DNA from: JAVBRA01 sp031548435
GTDB lineage: Bacteria > Bacteroidota > Bacteroidia > Bacteroidales > Rikenellaceae
DNA length: 64,000 nucleotides
NCBI GenBank assembly: GCA_031548435.1
Contig: JAVBRA010000007.1
Span: forward strand, 1-64,000
Direction of reading: 5' to 3'
The notes beneath the pieces were generated by a model. It worked only from the letters and a program-made list of their open reading frames with translations, was not told where the DNA came from and did not search any database. Shown here in pieces: positions 1 through 6,631 of the stretch. Within the stretch, counting starts at the first letter, position 1, and each line of letters starts with the position of its first letter. The translations under genes and the position numbers were made by a program.

Positions 1-145
1 GTGGTCGGTGGGTGGGGTGTCGGGGCCGTGCGCCCCCCGTCCAGTTATTAATATTCTTAAAACTACCAATCACCGTGGGGGGAAAAAACCGGGGGGGGGG
101 CTCTGCATACCTCACCCCCCCGCCTCATGTTTCAACAAAGCCTGC
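1..145. other. Intergenic sequence with homopolymer tracts downstream of purA
   Basis: No gene is visible here. The stretch holds a G6-A6 run (77-88), a run of ten G (91-100) and seven C (115-121) within about 50 bases, just past the purA stop codon. Such tracts are prone to slippage in replication and to sequencing error. No promoter of the TAnnTTTG type and no clear terminator hairpin is seen. Confidence 0.5.
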
Positions 146-1408
146 CTACCGCACAATCGTCTCGCTGCGGTCGGGGCCCACGGAAACGATCTTCACCGGC
201 ACGCCGGTCTCTTTTTCGATGTATTCGATGTATTCTTTCAGTTCGGCCGGAAACTCATCGTAAGCCCGCAGGTGGTTGATGTCGCGGTTCCAGCCTTTCA
301 TCTCCTTGTAGACAGGCACAACGTCGCCTTCCACCTCGTAGGGGAAGTCGGCCGTTTCGACGCCGCCCACACGGTAAGCCGTGCACACCTTGATGGTTTC
401 GAGCGTATTCATCACATCGGCCTTCATCATGATCAACTGCGTCACGCCATTGATCATCACCGAATACTTGAGCGCCACCATGTCGAGCCAGCCGCAACGG
501 CGCGCGCGTCCGGTGGTCGAGCCGAACTCACGCCCCACGGCGCGGAGCATCTCGCCCGTTTCGTCGAACAGCTCGGTCGGGAACGGCCCGCTGCCCACAC
601 GGGTGGTGTAGGCCTTGAAGATGCCGTACACTTCCCCTACTCTATTCGGCGCAACGCCCAGTCCGGTGCACACGCCCGCGCAAACGGTGTTGGACGAGGT
701 AACGAACGGGTAGGTTCCGAAATCAATGTCGAGCAACGACCCCTGCGCCCCTTCGGCCAGGATCGCCCTGCCGTCGTTCATCCGCCTGTTGACCAGGGTC
801 TCGCTGTCGATGAACGGAATGCGCTTCAGGTTCTCGATGGCCTGAAACCACTGGGTTTCGTACTCCTCGATCTTATATTCGTAATCGTATTGCCTGAGCA
901 GCTGGACGTGTTTCTCTTTCAGTTTTTCATAACGTTCACGGAAAGCGGGCGATTCGATGTCGCCGATGCGCAGCCCGTTCCGTCCGGTTTTGTCCATGTA
1001 GGTGGGGCCGATGCCTTTGAGCGTGGAGCCGATCTTGGACTTGCCCTTGGCGGCCTCCGACGCCGCGTCGATGATACGGTGGGTGGGGAGGATCAGGTGG
1101 GCCTTGCGCGAGATGCTCAACTTCCCGGCCACGTTGACGCCCGCCGCCTCCAATTTGGTGATTTCGCCAAGCAGGATCACCGGATCGATCACCACCCCGT
1201 TGCCGATGACGTTCGAAACGCCATCACGGAAAATCCCAGAAGGGATGGTATTGAGCACAAAGCTCTTGCCCTCGAAATGGAGCGAGTGTCCCGCATTGGG
1301 CCCACCCTGGAAGCGTGCGACCATATCGTACCGGGGTGTGAGCACATCCACAATCTTGCCCTTCCCCTCGTCGCCCCACTGGAGGCCTAAAACTACATCG
1401 ATTTTCAT
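146..1408 (-). CDS. purA: Adenylosuccinate synthetase
   Basis: Cytoplasmic enzyme that joins IMP and aspartate using GTP to give adenylosuccinate, the first committed step to AMP. The 420 residues match the usual family length. The N-terminal loop GDEGKGK is at residues 12-18 with the catalytic Asp13, followed by NAGHS at 38-42 carrying catalytic His41. The conserved TTRVGSGPFPTEL segment and the C-terminal GPDRSETI end are intact. It is the last visible gene of a minus-strand group after the Fur-family regulator; no TAnnTTTG element lies directly in front of it, so it may be transcribed with the regulator. Identification is secure. Confidence 0.97.
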   Translation of the reverse strand: MKIDVVLGLQWGDEGKGKIVDVLTPRYDMVARFQGGPNAGHSLHFEGKSFVLNTIPSGIFRDGVSNVIGNGVVIDPVILLGEITKLEAAGVNVAGKLSISRKAHLILPTHRIIDAASEAAKGKSKIGSTLKGIGPTYMDKTGRNGLRIGDIESPAFRERYEKLKEKHVQLLRQYDYEYKIEEYETQWFQAIENLKRIPFIDSETLVNRRMNDGRAILAEGAQGSLLDIDFGTYPFVTSSNTVCAGVCTGLGVAPNRVGEVYGIFKAYTTRVGSGPFPTELFDETGEMLRAVGREFGSTTGRARRCGWLDMVALKYSVMINGVTQLIMMKADVMNTLETIKVCTAYRVGGVETADFPYEVEGDVVPVYKEMKGWNRDINHLRAYDEFPAELKEYIEYIEKETGVPVKIVSVGPDRSETIVR

Positions 1409-1501
1409 TTTAAAAGTTATCGTTTTATTGGTATTTGCTTACATATCTTTACTCTTCGATGAATTCCCTGTCGTAAACCAACCATCACTCATCACAGCCC
1501 C

Positions 1502-1576
1502 CTAAGACCGCTGCGTCCCTGCATTTTGCAGGCCGAATCCGAACAGGACTGCCGCCAGTAAGATCATTTTTTTCAT
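1502..1576 (-). CDS. 24-residue ORF resembling a signal peptide
   Basis: A short ORF lies between the Fur-family gene and purA. It starts with Met-Lys-Lys, continues with a hydrophobic stretch rich in Leu, Ala, Val and Phe, and stops after about eight polar residues. An AGGTGG purine stretch lies just ahead of the ATG, and the start is only a few bases past the fur stop codon. It could be a small membrane peptide, a translated leader, or the 5' stump of a decayed secreted-protein gene. The sequence alone does not decide; no family is recognised. Confidence 0.35.
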   Translation of the reverse strand: MKKMILLAAVLFGFGLQNAGTQRS

Positions 1577-1582
1577 CGCCAC

Positions 1583-2047
1583 CTATTTTGAAGTGTTAGA
1601 CATGCATTTCTTACACGTTCCGTAGATATAAAGCGAGCAATACGATATTTCGAACATCACCCCCGGCCCCATCTTGTTCTTGACATGGTCGGCGATCTCG
1701 ATCGGGATTTCCATGATGTCGCCGCAACTGTTGCAGATCAGGTGGATGTGGCGCGAATTGACGTCGACCCGCTCGTATTTGGCGCAGTTGGCCCCGAACT
1801 GGTGTTTGACCACCAACTGGCATTCCAGCAGCAGTTCGATGGTGTTGTAGAGGGTGGCCAGGCTCACGCGGTAGTTCTTGTTTTTCATCAGCAGGTACAG
1901 TCCCTCGATGTCGAAATGGCCGTCGATGGAATAGACCTGGTCGAGGATGGCGTACCGCTCGGGGGTCTTGCGGTGGCCGTTCCGCTGGAGATATTCGGTG
2001 AATATGTTCCGGGCCCGCTCGATACGTTCTTTCAGTATATTTGTCAT
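1583..2047 (-). CDS. Fur/PerR-family metal-dependent transcriptional repressor
   Basis: Winged-helix repressor of the Fur superfamily, 154 residues from the chosen start. The DNA-binding half includes the RVSLATLYNTIELL recognition helix region (about 60-73). The dimerisation half has an HIH metal site (100-102) and two structural zinc pairs, CNSC (105-108) and CKKC near the C terminus. The ATG at 2047 is preferred over one 15 bases upstream because a GGAGG sits 8 bases before it and the upstream ATG would lie almost on the predicted transcript start. A PerR-box-like sequence lies inside its own promoter, favouring a PerR-type, autoregulated peroxide sensor, but Fur or Zur cannot be excluded. 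Confidence 0.9.
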   Translation of the reverse strand: MTNILKERIERARNIFTEYLQRNGHRKTPERYAILDQVYSIDGHFDIEGLYLLMKNKNYRVSLATLYNTIELLLECQLVVKHQFGANCAKYERVDVNSRHIHLICNSCGDIMEIPIEIADHVKNKMGPGVMFEISYCSLYIYGTCKKCMSNTSK

Positions 2048-2066
2048 GGCAAACGCCTCCATTTTT

Positions 2067-2103
2067 TACCTTTCAAAGGTACGCCTTTTTATAATAAATA
2101 AAA
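2067..2103 (-). promoter_or_regulatory. Promoter and likely autoregulatory operator of the Fur/PerR gene
   Basis: On the minus strand TACCTTTG (2074-2081) fits the Bacteroidetes -7 consensus TAnnTTTG and forms half of a 15-base palindrome TACCTTT-C-AAAGGTA (2067-2081). Just upstream, 2089-2103 reads TTATAATAAATAAAA on the plus strand, matching 12 of the 14 defined positions of the Bacillus PerR box TTATAATNATTATAA. It would lie between the -33 and -7 elements, where a repressor blocks polymerase. Confidence 0.55.
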
Positions 2104-2116
2104 ATAAGGCCCGGAG

Positions 2117-3460
2117 TTATTCGACCGGTTCCATCACCACTTTCAGCAGCGGGCCCCGAGCCCCGCACACCCGGTAGCGGTTGTCGGTGCGCAGGCCGCA
2201 CAGCCACACGATGTCGCCGCCCGAGACCAGCACGGCCACACGATGTTTGTCGGGCAGGGGCACTTTCATATCGACCAGGCAGTCGCTCACTTTTTTCGTG
2301 CCATCCATGCCGAAGGGCATCATGCGGTCGCCTTCGTCCCAGGGCCTCAATGTCAACGGAAACACCAGCTGGTGCAATGGAAAGAACGCCGTCCGCCGAT
2401 CGTTCCGGGCCAGCGCCTCGTCAAACGCACCGACCACCGTAAAGGAGAAAAGCGCGCCGTCGAATACGATCGTCCCGTCGGGAGAAACAATGTCCACCCC
2501 GGTCGGGCGTTCCGTTTTTTCCGGTTCAATGATGATCCGGCCCCGATCGACCGCGGCCCGGAAGCCCCTGGCCTCAAACACCCGCCCCGACAAACCGTTT
2601 TCAAGCGCACGGCACATCCCCTCGGCAGCCGTGGCGGTAAAACCGTACCCGCGCACCATTTCGTACACCGCAAATCCGCGGTCGGGATCGGCCGCCAGAC
2701 CCGTCCAGTCGATCTCCGTCCGGCCGGGGCGTTCGGTTTTTATACGATCTGTGATCTTTCCCAGACTGTGATCGACAAACGCCTGCACCTGCGACAGATT
2801 TTGCATACTATGGCGCATCACTTCCAGAAAGGCGGGCGATGCCTTCTTCAACCCGGGCAGAACATGCAGGCGGATCTTGTTCCTGAGGAACTCGTCGGAG
2901 CCGTTGGTCGAATCGTGCCGGTAACCGACATCGTTCTTCCGGGCATATTGTTCGATCTCGTGCCGCGTGGAGAAAAGCATCGGACGGACAACGCGCCCCC
3001 TCACGGCATGGATGCCGGTAAGCCCGCGCAACGACGTCCCCCGCACCAGATTGATGAAGAACGTCTCGACCGAATCGTCGATGTGATGCGCCACGGCAAT
3101 CCAATCAAGCCCCCGCCCGGCCCGTACCCGTTCGAACCAGTCGTAGCGCAGCCGCCGCGCGGCCATTTCCACCGACTCGCCCGCCCGGGCGCTTTCGCCG
3201 TAAGTATCGAACGAAGCCACGTGGCACACCACGCCCAACCGCGCACACACCTCCCGCACCAACTCCTGGTCGCCGTCCGACTCCGCGCCCCGCAAATTGA
3301 AATTGCAATGCGCCACCTCGACACCACAGCCCCCCCTGACAAAAAGGTCGAGCATCACCATCGAATCCACACCCCCGCTCACCCCCAGCAAAAGCCGGGA
3401 ATCGCGCCGCACGCCACACGCGTCGGCCATGTGCCGGATGAATTTTTCGTGGTATTCCAT
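2117..3460 (-). CDS. tilS: tRNA(Ile)-lysidine synthetase
   Basis: ATP-dependent enzyme that attaches lysine to the wobble C34 of the CAU-anticodon tRNA-Ile, converting it to read AUA. The PP-loop SGGVDS is at residues 28-33. A further AHHIDDSVETFFINLVRG segment in the catalytic domain is typical. The C-terminal part (about 340-447) matches the TilS substrate-binding domain. 447 residues is normal for the family. It lies downstream of murB on the same strand, separated by a repeat-bearing gap, and upstream of the Fur-family gene. Confidence 0.95.
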   Translation of the reverse strand: MEYHEKFIRHMADACGVRRDSRLLLGVSGGVDSMVMLDLFVRGGCGVEVAHCNFNLRGAESDGDQELVREVCARLGVVCHVASFDTYGESARAGESVEMAARRLRYDWFERVRAGRGLDWIAVAHHIDDSVETFFINLVRGTSLRGLTGIHAVRGRVVRPMLFSTRHEIEQYARKNDVGYRHDSTNGSDEFLRNKIRLHVLPGLKKASPAFLEVMRHSMQNLSQVQAFVDHSLGKITDRIKTERPGRTEIDWTGLAADPDRGFAVYEMVRGYGFTATAAEGMCRALENGLSGRVFEARGFRAAVDRGRIIIEPEKTERPTGVDIVSPDGTIVFDGALFSFTVVGAFDEALARNDRRTAFFPLHQLVFPLTLRPWDEGDRMMPFGMDGTKKVSDCLVDMKVPLPDKHRVAVLVSGGDIVWLCGLRTDNRYRVCGARGPLLKVVMEPVE

Positions 3461-3590
3461 CTAAACTTTTTCAAGAACTTTCGGGAGATACTTTCGTATC
3501 TCTTGATTACCTGTAGTTTAATTCGGTTGTTTTGTCGGACGTTTTTTGTTGAGCTTTTTTTCAAAAAAATTCAGATCTGGTACTGAAAAA
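3461..3590 (-). repeat. Dispersed intergenic repeat, copy 1 (murB-tilS gap)
   Basis: Read on the minus strand, this gap resembles the one in front of tgt (53412-53680) in two blocks. The first has an A/T palindrome (3551-3572) followed by CTCAACAAAAAAC. The second is the hairpin GAGATAC-TTTC-GTATCTC (3485-3502) followed by an AAAGTTCTTGAAAAAG segment. Both copies fill the gap between two co-directional genes and end just before the downstream start codon. No coding potential is seen. Confidence 0.6.
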
Positions 3591-3593
3591 AAC

Positions 3594-4607
3594 TCATCCG
3601 ACCATGCTCACCTCGGGATGCAGCCGGATACCGAATTTCGCATCGATGTCGTCGATGATTTTTTGCGCCAGGGCGGCTATTTGGGCGCCGGTTGCCGTGC
3701 TGTAATTGACCAGCACCAGGGCTTGGTCGCGGTGCACTCCGGCGTCTTTGTCGCGATAACCGCGCCAGCCCGCTTTGTCGATGAGCCAGCCTGCGGCCAG
3801 TTTCACACACCCTTCGTGCCAGGGGTAGAGGGGCATGTCGGGATGAAGGGCTTTCAGCGCCTCGGCCTTGGCCTGGCCGACTACGGGATTTTTGAAGAAG
3901 CTGCCTCCTGAACCCAGCTTTTTCGGGTCGGGGAGTTTGCTCTGGCGTATTTCGATGATCGCCCGGCGGATATTTTCGAGGGTCGGGCCGCCGTATTGGG
4001 CGACCTTCCGTTCCACATCGCCGTAGCCGAGTTTGAATTGCGGGTTCAGCGACAGCCGGTATACGACCGACGTCACTACGGCACGGCCTGCGAGCGAGTG
4101 CTTGAATACCGAATCGCGGTAGCCGAACATGCACGACGAGGCGCACAGGTATTCGACCCGGCCCGTTTCGACCATATAGGCGTAAACCCCTTCGACCGCA
4201 TCGCCGGCCTCGACGCCGTAAGCGCCGATGTTCTGCACCACCGACGTACCCGCGAAACCGGGGATGAGCGACAGGTTCTCGACCCCGCCCCACCCCTGCG
4301 CCACGGCATGGGCCACAAACCCATCCCACGGTTCGCCGGCGGCCACTTCCACCAGCACGTGGTCGGCAGCCGACTCCGCCACCCGGATGCCCCTGAGGGC
4401 GGGATGGATGATCAGCCCGTCGTAGTCGCCGACAAAGAGTGTATTGCTGCCGCCGCTCAGGATATACCATTTACACTCCGTTCGGGAAATAAACCCGAAG
4501 ATCTCCTTCAACTCGCCGACCGAGGCGAACGAAGCGAAATACCTCGCATTCACATCGATGCCGAACGTGTTATATTCTTTTAAGGGTTTGTTTTCTTCTA
4601 TGATCAT
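3594..4607 (-). CDS. murB: UDP-N-acetylenolpyruvoylglucosamine reductase
   Basis: FAD enzyme that reduces UDP-GlcNAc-enolpyruvate to UDP-MurNAc with NADPH, an early cytoplasmic step of peptidoglycan synthesis. The 337-residue chain is of the longer E. coli-like type. It shows the FAD-binding segment with GGSNTLF, the SLIPGFAGTSVVQNIGAYG block, and the catalytic region GSGGSFFKNPVV where Ser donates a proton. The C terminus has KLAAGWLIDKAGWRGY. A TACATTTG promoter sits 23 bases before the start, back to back with the promoter of the divergent outer-membrane protein gene. Confidence 0.96.
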   Translation of the reverse strand: MIIEENKPLKEYNTFGIDVNARYFASFASVGELKEIFGFISRTECKWYILSGGSNTLFVGDYDGLIIHPALRGIRVAESAADHVLVEVAAGEPWDGFVAHAVAQGWGGVENLSLIPGFAGTSVVQNIGAYGVEAGDAVEGVYAYMVETGRVEYLCASSCMFGYRDSVFKHSLAGRAVVTSVVYRLSLNPQFKLGYGDVERKVAQYGGPTLENIRRAIIEIRQSKLPDPKKLGSGGSFFKNPVVGQAKAEALKALHPDMPLYPWHEGCVKLAAGWLIDKAGWRGYRDKDAGVHRDQALVLVNYSTATGAQIAALAQKIIDDIDAKFGIRLHPEVSMVG

Positions 4608-4629
4608 TTATACTGGGAATAATCCAACG

Positions 4630-4637
4630 CAAATGTA
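4630..4637 (-). promoter_or_regulatory. Promoter -7 element of murB
   Basis: TACATTTG on the minus strand fits TAnnTTTG and gives a transcript starting about 16 bases before the murB ATG. Its upstream region overlaps the divergent promoter at 4649-4656, so the two may compete for polymerase. Confidence 0.6.
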
Positions 4638-4648
4638 GCCAAATTTCC

Positions 4649-4656
4649 TATATTTG
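4649..4656 (+). promoter_or_regulatory. Promoter -7 element of the outer-membrane protein gene
   Basis: TATATTTG fits the Bacteroidetes -7 consensus TAnnTTTG. It gives an untranslated leader of about 105 bases to the ATG at 4767. Confidence 0.6.
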
Positions 4657-4766
4657 TCTTCCGGCTGAAAACCCCGCCGCAACCCATGAATATTTTTTCA
4701 GACGCCGTGTTATGTTTTCGCCCGCAGTTCGTTAATAAGATAAAACAACCAAACAAGAAAAACACA

Positions 4767-5639
4767 ATGAAACGATTTTTTCCCCTGCTGGCTTTGGCGG
4801 CCCTTGCGTTCGGCCCCACCGCCGGCGCACAGACCGAGGAGTATATCATCATCAACGGGCAAAGGGTCACGCAGCCCCAATTCGAATCACGCTCATGGGG
4901 CGTTATCGAGACCCGCGAATTCAACGGCACCTCGATCCGCTTCAGCCCCATGCTCGAAATCAACGTGGGCAATACCACCACCACCTCGTACAAGAAAAAG
5001 GCCCGCCGCCCTTACCGGCCGTTCGCTTTCGAGGGGCACGGGCAGGGATTTGCCTGGGGGATGAATTTCCTGCCCAAGGTCGACTACTCGGACTACCCCG
5101 ACACCGACGACGGTTTCATGGATCTGAACGTGGCGCGTTCGTGCTATTTCGAGCTCAACCCATGCAATCTGGGCATCGGGCTCAACCGGGCCAACACGTT
5201 CGGCATTGTGACGGGCATCGGCATGACCTGGCGCGACTACGTCTTCTCGGACAACATCACGATCACCAAACAGGGCGGCATGGTCACCCCCGAGGCAATC
5301 GACCCCAAATACAAGAAATCGAAACTCAGCACATTCTCGTTCATGGTGCCGCTGACGCTCGAAGTGCAGTTTCCCCGGCGCAATCCGCCGTCGAGGAGGT
5401 TCTTTATTGCCGGCGGGGTTTATGGCGATGTCGCCCTAGGAGTACACACCAAATACAAAAAGCCCAAGGAAAAATCGAAAAGCAACCCTTATATCAATAC
5501 GCTCAGCGCGGGAACAACGCTGCGCATCGGATACGGCGATGTGAACCTGTTCTGCAACTACAGCCTCGTTCCCCTGTTCGAAAGCGACCGCGGGCCCGAC
5601 ACCAAAGTAATGTCGGTGGGCATCGGGTTCGGCTTTTAG
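4767..5639 (+). CDS. Predicted outer-membrane beta-barrel protein of unknown function
   Basis: 290-residue secreted protein. It begins with MKRFFPLLALAALAFG and an Ala-Gln-Ala-type signal peptidase I site, so this internal ATG is preferred to one 81 bases upstream. The mature part contains alternating hydrophobic and aromatic strands, ends in GIGFGF with a terminal Phe as in outer-membrane barrels, and holds a Lys-rich loop near residue 235. No named family is recognised. It has its own promoter and terminator, so it is probably monocistronic. Barrel topology is an inference from strand pattern and the C terminus. Confidence 0.8.
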   Translation: MKRFFPLLALAALAFGPTAGAQTEEYIIINGQRVTQPQFESRSWGVIETREFNGTSIRFSPMLEINVGNTTTTSYKKKARRPYRPFAFEGHGQGFAWGMNFLPKVDYSDYPDTDDGFMDLNVARSCYFELNPCNLGIGLNRANTFGIVTGIGMTWRDYVFSDNITITKQGGMVTPEAIDPKYKKSKLSTFSFMVPLTLEVQFPRRNPPSRRFFIAGGVYGDVALGVHTKYKKPKEKSKSNPYINTLSAGTTLRIGYGDVNLFCNYSLVPLFESDRGPDTKVMSVGIGFGF

Positions 5640-5696
5640 GTTTTGTAAAAACCTGCGGCGCCTCGCGCACCTTCTTTCATAACAAACCGAACAGAC

Positions 5697-5729
5697 GGGC
5701 GTCCTCTTCAACGGGGACGCCTTGTTTTT
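5697..5729 (+). terminator. Rho-independent terminator after the outer-membrane protein gene
   Basis: Stem GGCGTCC/GGACGCC (5698-5704 with 5715-5721) followed by TTGTTTTT. Confidence 0.75.
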
Positions 5730-5763
5730 ATAGCCTGAACCTATAGCCCGATAAAAAAATACA

Positions 5764-5796
5764 ATTTGACACGCGTTGGAACAAGGGCTACCTTTG
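5764..5796 (+). promoter_or_regulatory. Promoter of the rubrerythrin gene
   Basis: TTTG (5764-5767) and TACCTTTG (5789-5796) are 21 bases apart, matching the Bacteroidetes -33/-7 arrangement. The ATG follows 33 bases after the -7 element. Confidence 0.65.
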
Positions 5797-5828
5797 TGAT
5801 GACTTTTAACTCAAACGAATCGATCATC

Positions 5829-6386
5829 ATGAAAAAGAAGTTCATCTGTACCGTATGCGGCTACATCCACGAAGGCGACGACGCGCCCGATTTCTGTCCC
5901 CAGTGCAAGCAACCCAAGAGTAAATTCAAGGAGTATGTCGAGAACGACGGCAAAATGGCCTGGGCCGACGAACACCGGCTGGGCGTTGCCAAAGGGGTCG
6001 ACAGCGAGGTGCTGGAGGGATTGAAGGCCCATTTCAACGGCGAATGCTGCGAGGTGGGAATGTACCTGGCCATGAGCCGCCAGGCCGACCGCGAAGGCTA
6101 CCCCGAAATCGCCGAGGCCTACAAGCGCATTGCCTGGGAAGAGGCCGAGCACGCCTCTAAATTCGCCGAATTGCTGGGCGAAGTGGTATGGGACACCAAA
6201 ACCAACCTCCGGGCCCGCATCGACGCCGAGAATGGCGCCTGCACCGACAAGAAACGGATCGCAACCCGCGCCAAGGAACTGAACCTGGACGCCATCCACG
6301 ACACCGTCCACGAGATGTGCAAAGACGAAGCCCGCCACGGACAGGCGTTCGAAGGGCTCTACAACCGCTTCTTCGGGAAGAAATAG
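5829..6386 (+). CDS. Rubrerythrin with N-terminal rubredoxin domain (reverse rubrerythrin)
   Basis: Non-haem iron protein that reduces hydrogen peroxide in anaerobes. The rubredoxin-type Fe site comes first (Cys7, Cys10, Cys23, Cys26), followed by the di-iron four-helix domain with EEAEH and DEARH motifs. This order is reversed from classical rubrerythrin. The start at MKKKF is chosen because the rubredoxin fold begins there. 185 residues. It has its own promoter and a very strong terminator. A role in oxidative stress fits a PerR-type regulator in the same window, but no PerR box is seen here. Confidence 0.93.
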   Translation: MKKKFICTVCGYIHEGDDAPDFCPQCKQPKSKFKEYVENDGKMAWADEHRLGVAKGVDSEVLEGLKAHFNGECCEVGMYLAMSRQADREGYPEIAEAYKRIAWEEAEHASKFAELLGEVVWDTKTNLRARIDAENGACTDKKRIATRAKELNLDAIHDTVHEMCKDEARHGQAFEGLYNRFFGKK

Positions 6387-6400
6387 AAACCTTCGCAGAA

Positions 6401-6436
6401 AAGAGAGGCCGGGCGCAAGCGCCCGGCCTCTCTTTC
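6401..6436 (+). terminator. Strong terminator after the rubrerythrin gene
   Basis: Perfect 15-base-pair stem (6401-6415 with 6420-6434) closed by a CAAG loop, followed by a short T-rich tail. Confidence 0.85.
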
Positions 6437-6573
6437 TTCGCCCCAACGACGCCACTCCCGGAATGGGAATCAACGGACATCCCTGCACCCGGCCCCTCTT
6501 TTGGCTCCAAACAAAGCCGGCGTGCCGGCGGATACAGGCTCGTCCCTCTTTTCACTTCCACTCCCCCTCCCCC

Positions 6574-6610
6574 AACAAAAAGCCGGACAGGAGTAGAATC
6601 CCGTCCGGCT
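6574..6610 (-). terminator. Terminator after secDF
   Basis: On the minus strand AGCCGGAC pairs with GTCCGGCT (6581-6588 with 6603-6610) and is followed by TTTTTGTT (6574-6580). Confidence 0.75.
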
Positions 6611-6631
6611 CTTTCTATCTGCACACAAAGG

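Noticed and set aside
8..1390. Long plus-strand open frame across purA, and similar long antisense frames over secDF, purL, ftsK and the RSH gene
   Set aside because: These run antisense to clear genes; the composition is rich in His, Arg and Pro as expected from the GC-rich third codon positions of the true gene, with no recognisable domains or start signals.
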